Source of the DNA: Verrucomicrobiales bacterium
Lineage (GTDB): Bacteria; Verrucomicrobiota; Verrucomicrobiia; Verrucomicrobiales; V1-33
Assembly: GCA_018003315.1 (NCBI GenBank)
Contig: JAGNEJ010000020.1
Span: 1-59,288 of the forward strand
Direction: 5' to 3'
Length of the DNA stretch: 59,288 nucleotides
Shown: positions 49,732 through 58,864 of the stretch, piece by piece
Layout of the letters: each line of letters starts with the position of its first letter
How positions within the stretch are numbered: the first letter of the stretch is position 1
Notes under the pieces: generated by a model
Databases searched by the model: none
What the model saw: the letters and a program-made list of their open reading frames with translations, nothing else
Told to the model about the DNA's origin: nothing
Position numbers and translations under genes: made by a program

Positions 49732-52634
49732 ACACCCGAACACCACACGCAGCCCTTCCGCTGCTCGCCCTGCTCTGTGGAGTCTCCACCGCTTCTGCGC
49801 TCAACATCGCCAGCCCCCTTTACGGAGGCAGCGGCATCTGCGGGTGCAACGATCCCGCCACCATCACCGCGCTGGGCACTCCGCGCACCAACTCTGGAAC
49901 CACCGCCAACATCAACGACGGAGTGCTCACCACCCGCGTGGACACCTGGGGCATTGGAAATCCCAGCATCCTCAGCTACGCGGGCATCCGCTGGCCGTTT
50001 CTCCGTGCCGATTCGGTAAAAACACTAACCTTCACGATGGCCTGCTTCAATGACGGCGGCTGGTTTGGCCTTGCCGGTCTCCCCAATCCCGCCGCGCCTG
50101 GTAGCGCGCTCACGTCCGGCCTGCTGCTGGAGCCCATCGTGCAGGTCACCGCCGACGGCGGCGTCACCTGGACTGCCGTGGACGCCACCACCACCTATTT
50201 GCTTCCGTTTATCAGCGCATCGGATCCTGCCGGTGGAGCGGACGGAGCCTTCATGGGCGGAAGTCCCAACCCCAGAACGGTTCCGTTCACCATTACGTTA
50301 GTAACCCCCGTTTCCGGCATCAATGGCATCCGCATCATCGGCCAAAATGGCGGGGCCTCCGATGGCAACGGCTTCCTCGGCATCTTCGAACTGGCCGTGG
50401 AGGCCGGCCCCGTGGTGGACACCGACGGCGACGGCATGGAGGATTCCTGGGAAAGCGCCCACGGTCTGAGCGTCGGCCTGAACGATGCCGCAGGCGACGC
50501 CGAGACCCCGCCCGATGGGCTGACCAACATCAACGAATTCCTCGCCAACGTGGACCCGCAGGATCCCGACAGCGACAACGACGGTCTGCTCGACGGTCCG
50601 GAAGTCCTCACGCACCAGACCAACCCCAGTGACACCGACACCGACGACGACGGCCTCACCGACGGTGCGGAGGTCAATACCCACGGCACCAATCCGAGGC
50701 TGGTGGATACCGACAGCGACGGCCTCAGCGACAACGCTGAAATCAACACTCACGGCACGCTGCCCGCCAACCGTGACTCGGACGGCGACGGTTTCAGCGA
50801 CGGCCAGGAACTCCTCACCTTCAGCACCGACCCGCTGCTGCCCGGCAGCCGCATTGCCAATATCGCTCGCGCCGGCAGCGGCCTCACCGGGGTGAACAAC
50901 GCCATTGATGCTGACAACGGCACGTTGGTGGCCCATTCCGGCACCGTCACCGGCTCCACCGGCAGCAACAGTTTCAATATCAACGACGGCAATTTTGCCA
51001 CCCGTGTGGACACCTATCAAACCACCGCCAGCAACGTCATGAGCTACGTCGGCATCCGCTGGGCCGCACCCTGGCCGCAGCCGGTCTCGCGGCTCGAGCT
51101 GACGCTGGCCACGTTCGTTGACGGCGGATGGTTCGGCCCGAACAACGCCGGTCCCGGTGCGGGCAATCCGCTCGTCAATCCCACTCACCTGCTGCTGCCC
51201 TCCATTCAGGTGGCCACCAATCCCGCCGGCACCAACTGGACCACCATCGCTGGAACTTTCACTTCCAATTACATTGCCCAAATGACCGGTCATCAGGTCG
51301 GCGGCGGCAGCATGCCCAATCCCAGCAGCCGCAAAACGGTTTTCACTCTGGACTCCCCAGTGTCCGGGATCACCGCCATACGGCTCATCGGACGCGAGGG
51401 TGGCACTGCCAGCGGCGGCTTCCTCGGCGTTTTTGAACTCACCATCCAGGACACCACCACCTCCAACGATCTCGACCAGGACGGACTGAGCAACGCGGAC
51501 GAAACCAGCATCCACTTCACCGACCCCGAGGACGACGACAGCGATCACGACGGCCTCAAGGACGGTGAGGAAGTGCTCACCTATCTGACCAGCCCGCTGA
51601 ATCCCGACCACGACGGCGACCAATTCCGCGACGGACTGGAAGTTTCCCTAGCTGCAAATCCAGCCAGCGCCCTCTCGTTTCCCGCCAACCTCGCCCTCAT
51701 CGGCACGCCGATCATCGGCTTGAATGACGCCGTCGATTCCGACTCCGGCATCGCCTACTTCCAGGCCGGCGTGCCTGAGAACATGAACGACAACGATCCC
51801 GCCACCCGCGTGGATACCTTCAACGGGGCCGGACTCACCAACTTCAGCTTTGCGGGCATCCTCTGGCCCGCTCCGCAGACGGTGGGCACGGTCACCTTCA
51901 CCTTCGCCACTTTTTTCGATGGTGGATGGTTCGGCACCAACGGCCTGGACCCCGGCGCAGGAGGCGCGCTGAACACTGCCGTCCACCTCACGGAAGAACC
52001 CACCGTTCAGATCACCACCGATGGCGGAGCCACCTGGACCACCGTACCCCACACTTCCAACTACCTCACGGCCCTCGACGGCCACAACATCGGCGGCGGA
52101 GCTTTTCCCAATCCCACGAGCCGGACGGCCACCTTCACCCTCACCACTCCCGCCGTGGCCGTGAACGGCGTCCGAGTCATCGGACACGAAGGCGGTACGG
52201 CCAGCGGCGGCTTCCTCGGCTGCTTCGAACTGGCCGTCACTCATGGCACCGGCGCGGCAGGCGACAATGACAACGACGGGTTTCCCGATGTCTGGGAAGT
52301 CGCACAGTTCGGGTTTGTCCATGCACGGCATCCGCGTGATGACAGCGACCGCGATGGCTCCGACTTCCTGCTGGAATACGGACTCGGCATGAACCGAACC
52401 ATGTCTGATCAGCCGCCCGCGGGCCAGGTGGAAGCCGGTTATCTCACCATGACCATCACCAAAGTCCCCGGCATTGCCTATGATGTCCTCGTCGGCTCCG
52501 ATCTTGCCGGCTGGAGCAACGTGGACACCACCGTGCTCATCGACAATGCCACCACGCTCAAGGTCCGGGACAATGTCCCCTTTGCCGCCGGCCCGCGGCG
52601 CTTTCTCAAGACCAGCGTCCGTCCGGGTCCCTGA
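49728..52634 (+). CDS. large secreted repeat protein with Ca-binding ladders
   Basis: A 968-residue protein with a signal peptide (about 1-24, ending ASA). It is built from three copies of a beta-sandwich unit of roughly 200 residues (starting about 25, 377 and 654) sharing 'NINDG..TRVDT', 'F.DGGWFG' and 'GFLG.FEL.V', which suggests a discoidin-like ligand-binding fold. Between them lie thrombospondin-type-3-like ladders rich in Asp (DSDNDGLLDGPEVLTHQTNP, DTDTDDDGLTDGAEVNTHGT), likely binding many Ca2+ ions. A DSDRDGSDFLLEYGLGMN module lies near the C-terminus. Probably a surface or matrix protein. Confidence 0.82.
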   Translation: MNTRTPHAALPLLALLCGVSTASALNIASPLYGGSGICGCNDPATITALGTPRTNSGTTANINDGVLTTRVDTWGIGNPSILSYAGIRWPFLRADSVKTLTFTMACFNDGGWFGLAGLPNPAAPGSALTSGLLLEPIVQVTADGGVTWTAVDATTTYLLPFISASDPAGGADGAFMGGSPNPRTVPFTITLVTPVSGINGIRIIGQNGGASDGNGFLGIFELAVEAGPVVDTDGDGMEDSWESAHGLSVGLNDAAGDAETPPDGLTNINEFLANVDPQDPDSDNDGLLDGPEVLTHQTNPSDTDTDDDGLTDGAEVNTHGTNPRLVDTDSDGLSDNAEINTHGTLPANRDSDGDGFSDGQELLTFSTDPLLPGSRIANIARAGSGLTGVNNAIDADNGTLVAHSGTVTGSTGSNSFNINDGNFATRVDTYQTTASNVMSYVGIRWAAPWPQPVSRLELTLATFVDGGWFGPNNAGPGAGNPLVNPTHLLLPSIQVATNPAGTNWTTIAGTFTSNYIAQMTGHQVGGGSMPNPSSRKTVFTLDSPVSGITAIRLIGREGGTASGGFLGVFELTIQDTTTSNDLDQDGLSNADETSIHFTDPEDDDSDHDGLKDGEEVLTYLTSPLNPDHDGDQFRDGLEVSLAANPASALSFPANLALIGTPIIGLNDAVDSDSGIAYFQAGVPENMNDNDPATRVDTFNGAGLTNFSFAGILWPAPQTVGTVTFTFATFFDGGWFGTNGLDPGAGGALNTAVHLTEEPTVQITTDGGATWTTVPHTSNYLTALDGHNIGGGAFPNPTSRTATFTLTTPAVAVNGVRVIGHEGGTASGGFLGCFELAVTHGTGAAGDNDNDGFPDVWEVAQFGFVHARHPRDDSDRDGSDFLLEYGLGMNRTMSDQPPAGQVEAGYLTMTITKVPGIAYDVLVGSDLAGWSNVDTTVLIDNATTLKVRDNVPFAAGPRRFLKTSVRPGP

Positions 52635-52663
52635 CAGACGGGGATTCCCTCCTGACTCCCCGG

Positions 52664-52690
52664 TGCGGCGTTGCGCTGGCAAACGCCGCA
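52664..52690. terminator. 9-bp stem hairpin between convergent genes
   Basis: TGCGGCGTT (52664-52672) and AACGCCGCA (52682-52690) are perfectly complementary around a nine-base loop. The hairpin lies 29 bases after the repeat protein's stop and 15 bases beyond the end of the opposing LptF/LptG-like gene, so it can serve both. A U-tract is absent. Confidence 0.55.
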
Positions 52691-52705
52691 GCCTCGCTGT
52701 GATGT

Positions 52706-54433
52706 TTACCGCGCGCTTGGCTGGGCTGCCGCCGGACGCCTGGTCCTGCGGAATGGGTTGAGCGAGGGCAGGGAGCGGTTGTAATTGCGCATCCAGAGCA
52801 GGCCGATGCCGAGCAGGGCAAAGGCCAGGATAACCACCCAGGCGCTGACCGCAGGAGGCAGGACGCTGCGTTCTCCAGCCTTGAGCGCCAGCGTATAGCT
52901 GAAGAACAGGATGACGAAGAGGGTGACGGCAGTGGCAATGCCCCCCAGGACGCCGCGGCGGGAAGAGACCACGGCCAGCGGTGCTCCAATCAGCACCATG
53001 ATCAGGCAGCGGAAGGGCAGCGAGAAGCGGGACTGCAGGGTCGCCTCATATTTGGCGAGTTTTTCAGGGGCGAGCCCCTCATTGGTTTTCAGATAGGATG
53101 CCAGTTCCTGAACGCTGAGGAATTCCGGATTGATCTTGCCGCTCAGAATGCTCCACGGCGTCTCCGTCCAGTGCTCCTCCACCGACAACCGGTCAAAGCC
53201 CGGAATTTCCGGCTTCTCTGAATGGATGACCGCCGGATCCACTACATGGGCATCGTAAAACCGCCATTCCCGATGCTGCGGCACCCACGCCGCCTTGCGG
53301 CCGTACCAGGCCTTGATCAGATTGCCCTTGCCGTCATCCTGCACGACGATGCTCAGACCGATATCCGCTTCCGCCGCCATGCTGTTCGACATGCGGGCGT
53401 GGTACCAGAAGCGGTTTTCCTCCCGGTTGCGGTAAAAAACATTGTAGGTGGAATTCTGCTCCCGGCGGCGGCGGAGTTCGGATTTGTCAGCATTGCGCAG
53501 CATGGCATCCTTGACGTTCTGGGCTGCGGGCGCCCATTCATAATTCATGGCCAGGATGATGAGGCTGCTCCACAGGCCGACGACAATGAGGGGCAGCAGC
53601 ACCCGGACCAGGCTGCGCCCGGAGCCGAGCATGGAGATGATTTCGTTGAACCGCGACATGCGGCTCAAGGTGAACAGGGTGGCCAGGAGCACGGCCACGT
53701 CCGTGATCATGACCAGGATCTGGGGCAGTTGCGTCAGGTAAAATGCGCCCACCTGGCTGGGGCCAAATCCGGCTTTGAGGAAATCGTTGGCGTTGTCCAG
53801 CAGGTCCATGGTGATCATGATCCCAATGATTCCCAGCAGGCAGAGCAGGAACGGCGGCAGGAAATGGCGCACCACGTATTTGTCCATGAGGCTGCTTCGC
53901 TGGTAGAGCAGAAACAGGATCGGCAGGCTCAGAATGGCCGCGGCAATGAGCCCCAGTTTGATGTAGTAGGCCTCGGGAACAGGCTGTTCTCCCATGCTGC
54001 TGCTCAGTGAGGCGTCCAGACGGTAATGCAGGTCAGACACCAGCCAGAGGCTGAGCAGCGCCAGAGTAGCCAATGTCAGGGGAAGCGCCAACTGGAGGCC
54101 GCGGAGCCGGAGGAGCGCCTGCACAAAAGCCGGCAGCAGGAGGAGGGCTCCGAGTTTCCAGTGTTCCAGAAAAAAATCGTAAACGAACTGGTGCTGGGTG
54201 TGCCCGTCCAGTGCCATCCGGTATTGCTGCTGCAGGCCCGCGGGCGTGTCGCTGATGAGCGAGGCGTAATGCATCCGGGTGAGGACGCAGAGGGTGACCA
54301 CTCCCGCCAGAGCCGCAGCACTGGTGAGCCAGGGCACGCGGCGAATCCAGTCCAGTCCCAGCAGGAACAGGGAGCGCAGCCGCTGTTTCCAGTCGGGAGC
54401 CAGAGGGGAACGGGTCGGGGCTTGATAGGCCAT
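52706..54433 (-). CDS. LptF/LptG-like permease with extra N-terminal membrane region
   Basis: A 575-residue membrane protein. Residues from about 182 on match the LptF/LptG fold of the lipopolysaccharide export ABC transporter: LMDKYVVRHFLPPFLLCLLG starts the first core helix, LFTLSRMSRFNEIISMLGSG is the coupling-helix region, a beta-jellyroll-like part spans about 320-470, and three C-terminal helices follow (RFSLPFRCLIMVLIGAPLAV and others). Before this core lie about 180 extra residues with roughly four more helices. It should take part in moving LPS out of the inner membrane. No LptB or second subunit is adjacent. Confidence 0.82.
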   Translation of the reverse strand: MAYQAPTRSPLAPDWKQRLRSLFLLGLDWIRRVPWLTSAAALAGVVTLCVLTRMHYASLISDTPAGLQQQYRMALDGHTQHQFVYDFFLEHWKLGALLLLPAFVQALLRLRGLQLALPLTLATLALLSLWLVSDLHYRLDASLSSSMGEQPVPEAYYIKLGLIAAAILSLPILFLLYQRSSLMDKYVVRHFLPPFLLCLLGIIGIMITMDLLDNANDFLKAGFGPSQVGAFYLTQLPQILVMITDVAVLLATLFTLSRMSRFNEIISMLGSGRSLVRVLLPLIVVGLWSSLIILAMNYEWAPAAQNVKDAMLRNADKSELRRRREQNSTYNVFYRNREENRFWYHARMSNSMAAEADIGLSIVVQDDGKGNLIKAWYGRKAAWVPQHREWRFYDAHVVDPAVIHSEKPEIPGFDRLSVEEHWTETPWSILSGKINPEFLSVQELASYLKTNEGLAPEKLAKYEATLQSRFSLPFRCLIMVLIGAPLAVVSSRRGVLGGIATAVTLFVILFFSYTLALKAGERSVLPPAVSAWVVILAFALLGIGLLWMRNYNRSLPSLNPFRRTRRPAAAQPSAR

Positions 54434-54542
54434 GTGGTGAAGCGTGCCGGCCACGGTTGCGCAGGCGGCAGCGGTTTTGCTACTCGCCTCCGCACATCCG
54501 GTCAAGTGCTCTCCGGGGATCGCGAACGTCGGCCATCCGGCA

Positions 54543-54950
54543 TCAGGATGCCGTTTGCTTGAGTACGGTGCGGATTCTTTCCGCGGCGGCGTCGAGATCG
54601 GATGCCTTGGCCCCGTTGTCCTGGCGGGCGAAGTTCATGTCGCCGATTTCATCGATGGGCGTGAGGTGGATGTGCAGGTGGGGCACTTCCAGACCGGCCA
54701 CCATGAGTCCGACCTTGGTGCAGGGAAAGGCCTGCTGGATGGCTTTGGCGACGGTTTGTGCGGTTTGAAAGAGATGGGCGGTGAGGTGCGGCGGGGCGTC
54801 CACCCAGTGGTCGATCTCCTGACGCGGGACCACCAGGGTGTGGCCGGGGCGGATCGGAGCGATGGTGAGGAAGGCGACGCAGAGGTCGTCCTGATGGACA
54901 AAACGTCCGGGGATTTCCCCGTTGATGATTTTGGTGAAAAGCGTGGCCAT
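54543..54950 (-). CDS. HIT-family nucleotide hydrolase
   Basis: A 135-residue histidine-triad protein with ATLFTKIINGEIPGRFVHQD at the N-terminus, RPGHTLVVPRQEIDHW in the middle and the catalytic triad HLHIHLTPI near residue 101. The family hydrolyses AMP-linked or phosphoramidate compounds. The size matches bacterial Hint/HinT. The start at 54950 was chosen because longer in-frame versions only add an unrelated Cys-rich leader. It is 109 bases downstream of nothing on its strand and divergent from the gene at 55036. Confidence 0.9.
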   Translation of the reverse strand: MATLFTKIINGEIPGRFVHQDDLCVAFLTIAPIRPGHTLVVPRQEIDHWVDAPPHLTAHLFQTAQTVAKAIQQAFPCTKVGLMVAGLEVPHLHIHLTPIDEIGDMNFARQDNGAKASDLDAAAERIRTVLKQTAS

Positions 54951-55035
54951 GCCGGCAACGAAAGCAGCAACTGCGGCGCATGACAAGCGGCAGAAGCCCG
55001 TTGCAGCGCGGCACATGGCGGCTATGTCTTGCAGG

Positions 55036-55515
55036 ATGAACCTTTCCTCGGAACAACAGGCAATCGTTAGAAAATGGGCGGCAGAGGGCGCCACCCTCAA
55101 TGACATCCAGAACAAACTGCGCGAAGAACTGGACATTTCCATGACCTACATGGAAACCCGGCTGCTGCTCATCGACCTGGATGCCGCCCTTCAGGATACC
55201 GAGGAAGAGGCAGCGGAACGCAAAGCGGAGGAATCGCAGGATGATGCCCAGGAGGCGTTTTCGGAGCATGCGCTGGAACCGGAGGAGCCCGGAAACCTGG
55301 GAGCAGGAAAGGTTAAGGTCACTCTCGATGAGCTGACCATTCCGGGCACCGTGGCCAGCGGAAACGTGACATTCAGCGACGGGAAGTCGCTGAAATGGTA
55401 TCTGGATCAAATGGGCCGCCTTGGGTTGCAGGGCGGCGATTCCAGCTACCAGCCGCCGAAGGACGACGTTCCGGCATTCCAGCGGCAACTGCAGGCATTG
55501 CTGAGCCGATTCTGA
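55036..55515 (+). CDS. conserved-looking unknown protein with N-terminal helix pair
   Basis: A 159-residue soluble protein with no recognised name. The N-terminus (SSEQQAIVRKWAAEGATLND then IQNKLREELDISMTYMETR) looks like a helix-turn-helix-type or DNA-binding-like helical unit. The middle is very acidic (about 55-85), and the end (VKVTLDELTIPGTVASGNVT, GKSLKWYLDQMGRLGL) is a beta-rich unit. It starts 86 bases from the divergent HIT gene and lies 49 bases before the folate cyclo-ligase gene. Function unknown. Confidence 0.65.
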   Translation: MNLSSEQQAIVRKWAAEGATLNDIQNKLREELDISMTYMETRLLLIDLDAALQDTEEEAAERKAEESQDDAQEAFSEHALEPEEPGNLGAGKVKVTLDELTIPGTVASGNVTFSDGKSLKWYLDQMGRLGLQGGDSSYQPPKDDVPAFQRQLQALLSRF

Positions 55516-55564
55516 CTTTTGCCCAGGGACAGCGGTCAGAAGGCATGGTGCGATCCCGGATGCC

Positions 55565-56128
55565 ATGAAGGAAGAAACCAAACCCGCCATCCGCCGGGAA
55601 ATCCAGCAGGCTCTGCGCAAGTCCGCACCCGCGAGCCGCGCTGCATGGTCCTCGCGGATCGTGGACCATCTTTCCGATCTGCCCCGGTTTCTGGAAAGCC
55701 GAACCGTGCTCCTGTTTGCGCCGCTGCCATCGGAGCCGAACCTGCTTCCCTTGCTGGAAGCGCCGGAATTTTCCGGACGGCGGTGGGTTTTTCCCAGGAT
55801 CTCCGGACAGGATCTCCGGCTGCATCTGGTGGAGCGAACCGGCGAGTTATCGCCGGGCACCGGAAACATTCTCGAACCGACGCCGGGGAGCAGAGCCGTG
55901 TCCGCCGCGGAAATTGATTTCGCACTGGTCCCCGGCCTGGCATTTGATCCCGCCGCCGGAATGCGTCTGGGGCGCGGCGGCGGCTATTATGACCGGCTGC
56001 TGGCAAAACCAGGATTCCGCGCCTTTGCGCTGGGCGTTTGTTTTTCGCTGCAGTTGCGCGCTGGACTGCCGTGCGAGGCGCATGATGTTCCCGTTCACGC
56101 CATCCTAACTGAACTGGGGGTTGCCTGA
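55565..56128 (+). CDS. 5-formyltetrahydrofolate cyclo-ligase
   Basis: A 187-residue enzyme, the usual length, that converts 5-formyl-THF to 5,10-methenyl-THF with ATP. The family signature GMRLGRGGGYYDRLL is at residues 132-146, preceded by FALVPGLAFDPAA. Lys/Arg residues near the N-terminus (KPAIRREIQQALRK) fit the ATP-binding part. It is convergent with the DUF1501 gene, eight bases away. Confidence 0.93.
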   Translation: MKEETKPAIRREIQQALRKSAPASRAAWSSRIVDHLSDLPRFLESRTVLLFAPLPSEPNLLPLLEAPEFSGRRWVFPRISGQDLRLHLVERTGELSPGTGNILEPTPGSRAVSAAEIDFALVPGLAFDPAAGMRLGRGGGYYDRLLAKPGFRAFALGVCFSLQLRAGLPCEAHDVPVHAILTELGVA

Positions 56129-56136
56129 AGCGCTGC

Positions 56137-57273
56137 TCAGATTTCCAAGGACCCGGGCTGCCAGTCTGGAAAGACTTTGGCCATGTCTGCATCCGGACGC
56201 AGTCGGCGCAGCACGGCGGTCAGCGCATGGTGTGTGTGGTGGCGCACCGGAAGGTTGCCGTCGGCATCCAGCGAATGCTCTTTCAGTCCGCCCTTCGGCC
56301 AGTCGGCGAGGACTTTTCCGCCCTTGGTGCCGCCGCCCAGCACCAGCATGACCCCGCCTTTGCCGTGGTCGGTGCCAATGCTGAAATTCTGCGCCACCCG
56401 GCGGCCAAATTCGGACACCGCCACGACGGAAACTCGGGCCATGTCTTTGCCCAGATCTTTGTGAAACGCGGCCAGGCCGGATGCCAGCCGGGGCATCAGG
56501 GTTCCTGTCAGGGTGAGCTGGGTGAAATGGGAATCCCACCCGCCCAGCTCGATGGTGGCCGCCCGGACGCCCACCCGCGCCCGAATCAGCCGGGCCAGCA
56601 GCCGGAGGCCGCGGGAAAAGTCATCCTGCCCATACTCGGCGTCATTGGCCGGTGCATCTGCTGCCTTGCGCAGGGAATCGATGCGCTGCAGCGCCTGCAG
56701 CGTCTGCGCGGCGGCGGCGCCGAGCACCCCGCCGGTGCGTTGATAGAGAGTGTCAAGTTGGCCGCGCATTGCAGGATCCTTTTCCGGAAAGGCAAACTCC
56801 TCCACCGAACGCAGTGCGGTGGCCGGAGCGCCCCGCAGCGAATCGGACACCGCCGGGCCGATGCTGACCGCCGTGAGCGGTCCGTCCTCCGTGTTCCGGG
56901 TGTGGTGCAGAAAGCGGCCCAGCCATCCGCCGCCCTGGCGGCCTCCAAAATGCAGCATGTCCTCCGCTTCGAAATGCGACAGACTGCTGTCTGGAGTGCC
57001 GGTCTGGTGGACGACGGCGAGTTCTCCATCGCGGTAGAGCGGCAGCAGCGGAGCGAGATCGGGATGCAATCCGAAAAAACCGTCCAGCCGCAGCGCGTCG
57101 GATTTTTTCACGGCGATGGCAGGCCGGGCTTGATGATAGGCGTCGTCCTCGACCGGAGGGATCAGATGCAGTCCGTCGGCACCCCCGCGCAGGAAAACGC
57201 TGACGATGACCGGAGCATCCGTGGGTGTGGCCGAAAAGACGGCCTGCAGGCTGGAAGTGACGGGGAGGTCCAT
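56137..57273 (-). CDS. DUF1501 protein
   Basis: A 378-residue protein of the DUF1501 family: VIVSVFLRGGADGLHLIPP near the N-terminus, SHFEAEDMLHFG, ELGGWDSHFTQ, VVAVSEFGRRVAQN and GTDHGKGGVMLVLGGG are typical, with metal-binding-like His/Asp residues as in the sulfatase/alkaline phosphatase superfamily. Most relatives start with a Tat signal, but no twin-arginine or other signal peptide is seen here. It is the last gene of an operon with DUF1800, 16 bases apart. Function of the pair is unknown. Confidence 0.88.
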   Translation of the reverse strand: MDLPVTSSLQAVFSATPTDAPVIVSVFLRGGADGLHLIPPVEDDAYHQARPAIAVKKSDALRLDGFFGLHPDLAPLLPLYRDGELAVVHQTGTPDSSLSHFEAEDMLHFGGRQGGGWLGRFLHHTRNTEDGPLTAVSIGPAVSDSLRGAPATALRSVEEFAFPEKDPAMRGQLDTLYQRTGGVLGAAAAQTLQALQRIDSLRKAADAPANDAEYGQDDFSRGLRLLARLIRARVGVRAATIELGGWDSHFTQLTLTGTLMPRLASGLAAFHKDLGKDMARVSVVAVSEFGRRVAQNFSIGTDHGKGGVMLVLGGGTKGGKVLADWPKGGLKEHSLDADGNLPVRHHTHHALTAVLRRLRPDADMAKVFPDWQPGSLEI

Positions 57274-57289
57274 GGCTGCGGTGAAACGG

Positions 57290-58846
57290 TTAGTAACATT
57301 GAAATCCCGGAGCGGCCAGAGCCAGGGCCGCCGGGTTGGCGACGACGGCGGCGGCGGCGCTTTCCTCCGCCGTGGGGCGGCGTCCAAAAAGATGGGCCAG
57401 CAGCCCGTCCACGCCTCCGGCGCAGGCGGTTAGTTTTTCGGGTTCCAGTTTGGAACAGGTGATGGCCTGGCCAGCCAGGCGGGTGGCAAATTCCCAGCGG
57501 TAGAGCAGGGTGGAAAGCCACGCCGCGCCCTCGGGCGGCGGACCTTCCGGAGTTGGATAGTGGAACGGCGCCTGGCCCATGATGCGCAGCGAGCGCTTGA
57601 TGCCCGGGCCACACTGGGTCGATGCCCCTGTGGCGCGCAGTGCGGAGACCACGAAGTGGAATGGACGCTTGATGCGGGTGCTGCGTTGGGAAAGAAATTC
57701 CGGCGTGGCAAAGAGTCTTCGCAGTGTGGTGCGGATGTCGCCGTGGCTGGAAACAAATGCCGAGGCCACCGCCTGCACCGCCGGGACGGGCGGATCATCC
57801 GCAATAAAATGGCGACACAGCTTCCCGGCCAGAAATGTCGCGGTGGACGGGTGCCGGGCGACCAGGTCCAGCAGGGCATCCAGTTCCCCGGCTCCGGAAC
57901 TGGGGATGCGCGTGCCCAATACGGTTTTTTCACCGGCATCGTGGGCCTTGGGATCAAAGTAGGCCTGGCCAATGGCGGCATTGCCCGCAGGACTGCCCGC
58001 ATCGAAGATCGCCCCAGGACGCATCAGCCGACCCAGCGCTTCGCCCATCCTGGCGGAGAATTTTACGCTCCATCCCGTCAGGCAGCGGGCGGCCTCCCTG
58101 ACATCATTCTGGGTGTAGCCGCCGTGGACACCCAGGGTGTGCAGTTCGAGCAGTTCGCGGGCGTAGTTTTCATTCGGTTTGTCTGCGGGTTTGCGCTTTT
58201 TGTTCTGCCGTCCGTCCAGGTAAACGAGCATGGCCGGACTCAGTGCGGAGGCGCGCAGCAGGTCGCGGAAGTTCCCCAGGGCATGCTTGCGGATCACCTC
58301 GCGGTCATCCACCGTCTTGACCCAGCGGCATTCCAGTTTCGAGGAGTCGATGTTGAAATGGTCCGACCAGAACCCGCACATCACCTCATGCAGTTGACGG
58401 CGGGAATACACGGCGCGCAGCACCGCATTGCGGGTCAGTTCATCGTCCAACTGGGCCGGCTTGTATTCGAACAGTTCGCCCATTGGCACGTTCATCGCCT
58501 CCAGCACAGACAGCGCCGCGCTGACTTCGCGGTCTTCGATCCGCGCAGGGTTCAACTGTTCTTCGATGAACGCCGCCACCGCCGCCGCCGGCGTTTCGCC
58601 AAGGGAGCGGACTCGGCCGTATTCCCCCGGTGCCACGCCCCAGGTGAGGCGGTTCAGGGCGTGGGTGACCAGGTCCGGCACGGTTTCCTGCGGCACGGCA
58701 AACGGTGCCAACGCCGGAGCCTTCGGGCCAAAGCGCAGGAATGTTCCTGCCAGATCCTTCACGCCGTCGCAGGCGGTCAGCGCCAGCATTCCGCTTCCGC
58801 TGGCCAGTTGCAGAAAGACCCGGCGGGATTGCGGTGACGAATTCAT
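57290..58846 (-). CDS. DUF1800 protein with Tat/lipoprotein-type signal
   Basis: A 518-residue DUF1800 protein. The N-terminus SRRVFLQLASGSGMLALTAC combines a twin-arginine motif with a lipobox (LTAC), so it is probably folded in the cytoplasm, exported by Tat and lipid-anchored. Family motifs include HALNRLTWGVAPGEY, MCGFWSDHFNID, ENYARELLELHTLGVHGGYTQ and VREAARCLTGW. DUF1800 is nearly always next to DUF1501 in this group of bacteria, as here. Function unknown. Confidence 0.9.
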   Translation of the reverse strand: MNSSPQSRRVFLQLASGSGMLALTACDGVKDLAGTFLRFGPKAPALAPFAVPQETVPDLVTHALNRLTWGVAPGEYGRVRSLGETPAAAVAAFIEEQLNPARIEDREVSAALSVLEAMNVPMGELFEYKPAQLDDELTRNAVLRAVYSRRQLHEVMCGFWSDHFNIDSSKLECRWVKTVDDREVIRKHALGNFRDLLRASALSPAMLVYLDGRQNKKRKPADKPNENYARELLELHTLGVHGGYTQNDVREAARCLTGWSVKFSARMGEALGRLMRPGAIFDAGSPAGNAAIGQAYFDPKAHDAGEKTVLGTRIPSSGAGELDALLDLVARHPSTATFLAGKLCRHFIADDPPVPAVQAVASAFVSSHGDIRTTLRRLFATPEFLSQRSTRIKRPFHFVVSALRATGASTQCGPGIKRSLRIMGQAPFHYPTPEGPPPEGAAWLSTLLYRWEFATRLAGQAITCSKLEPEKLTACAGGVDGLLAHLFGRRPTAEESAAAAVVANPAALALAAPGFQCY

Positions 58847-58864
58847 GGCGAAGGGGGTCTCCTG

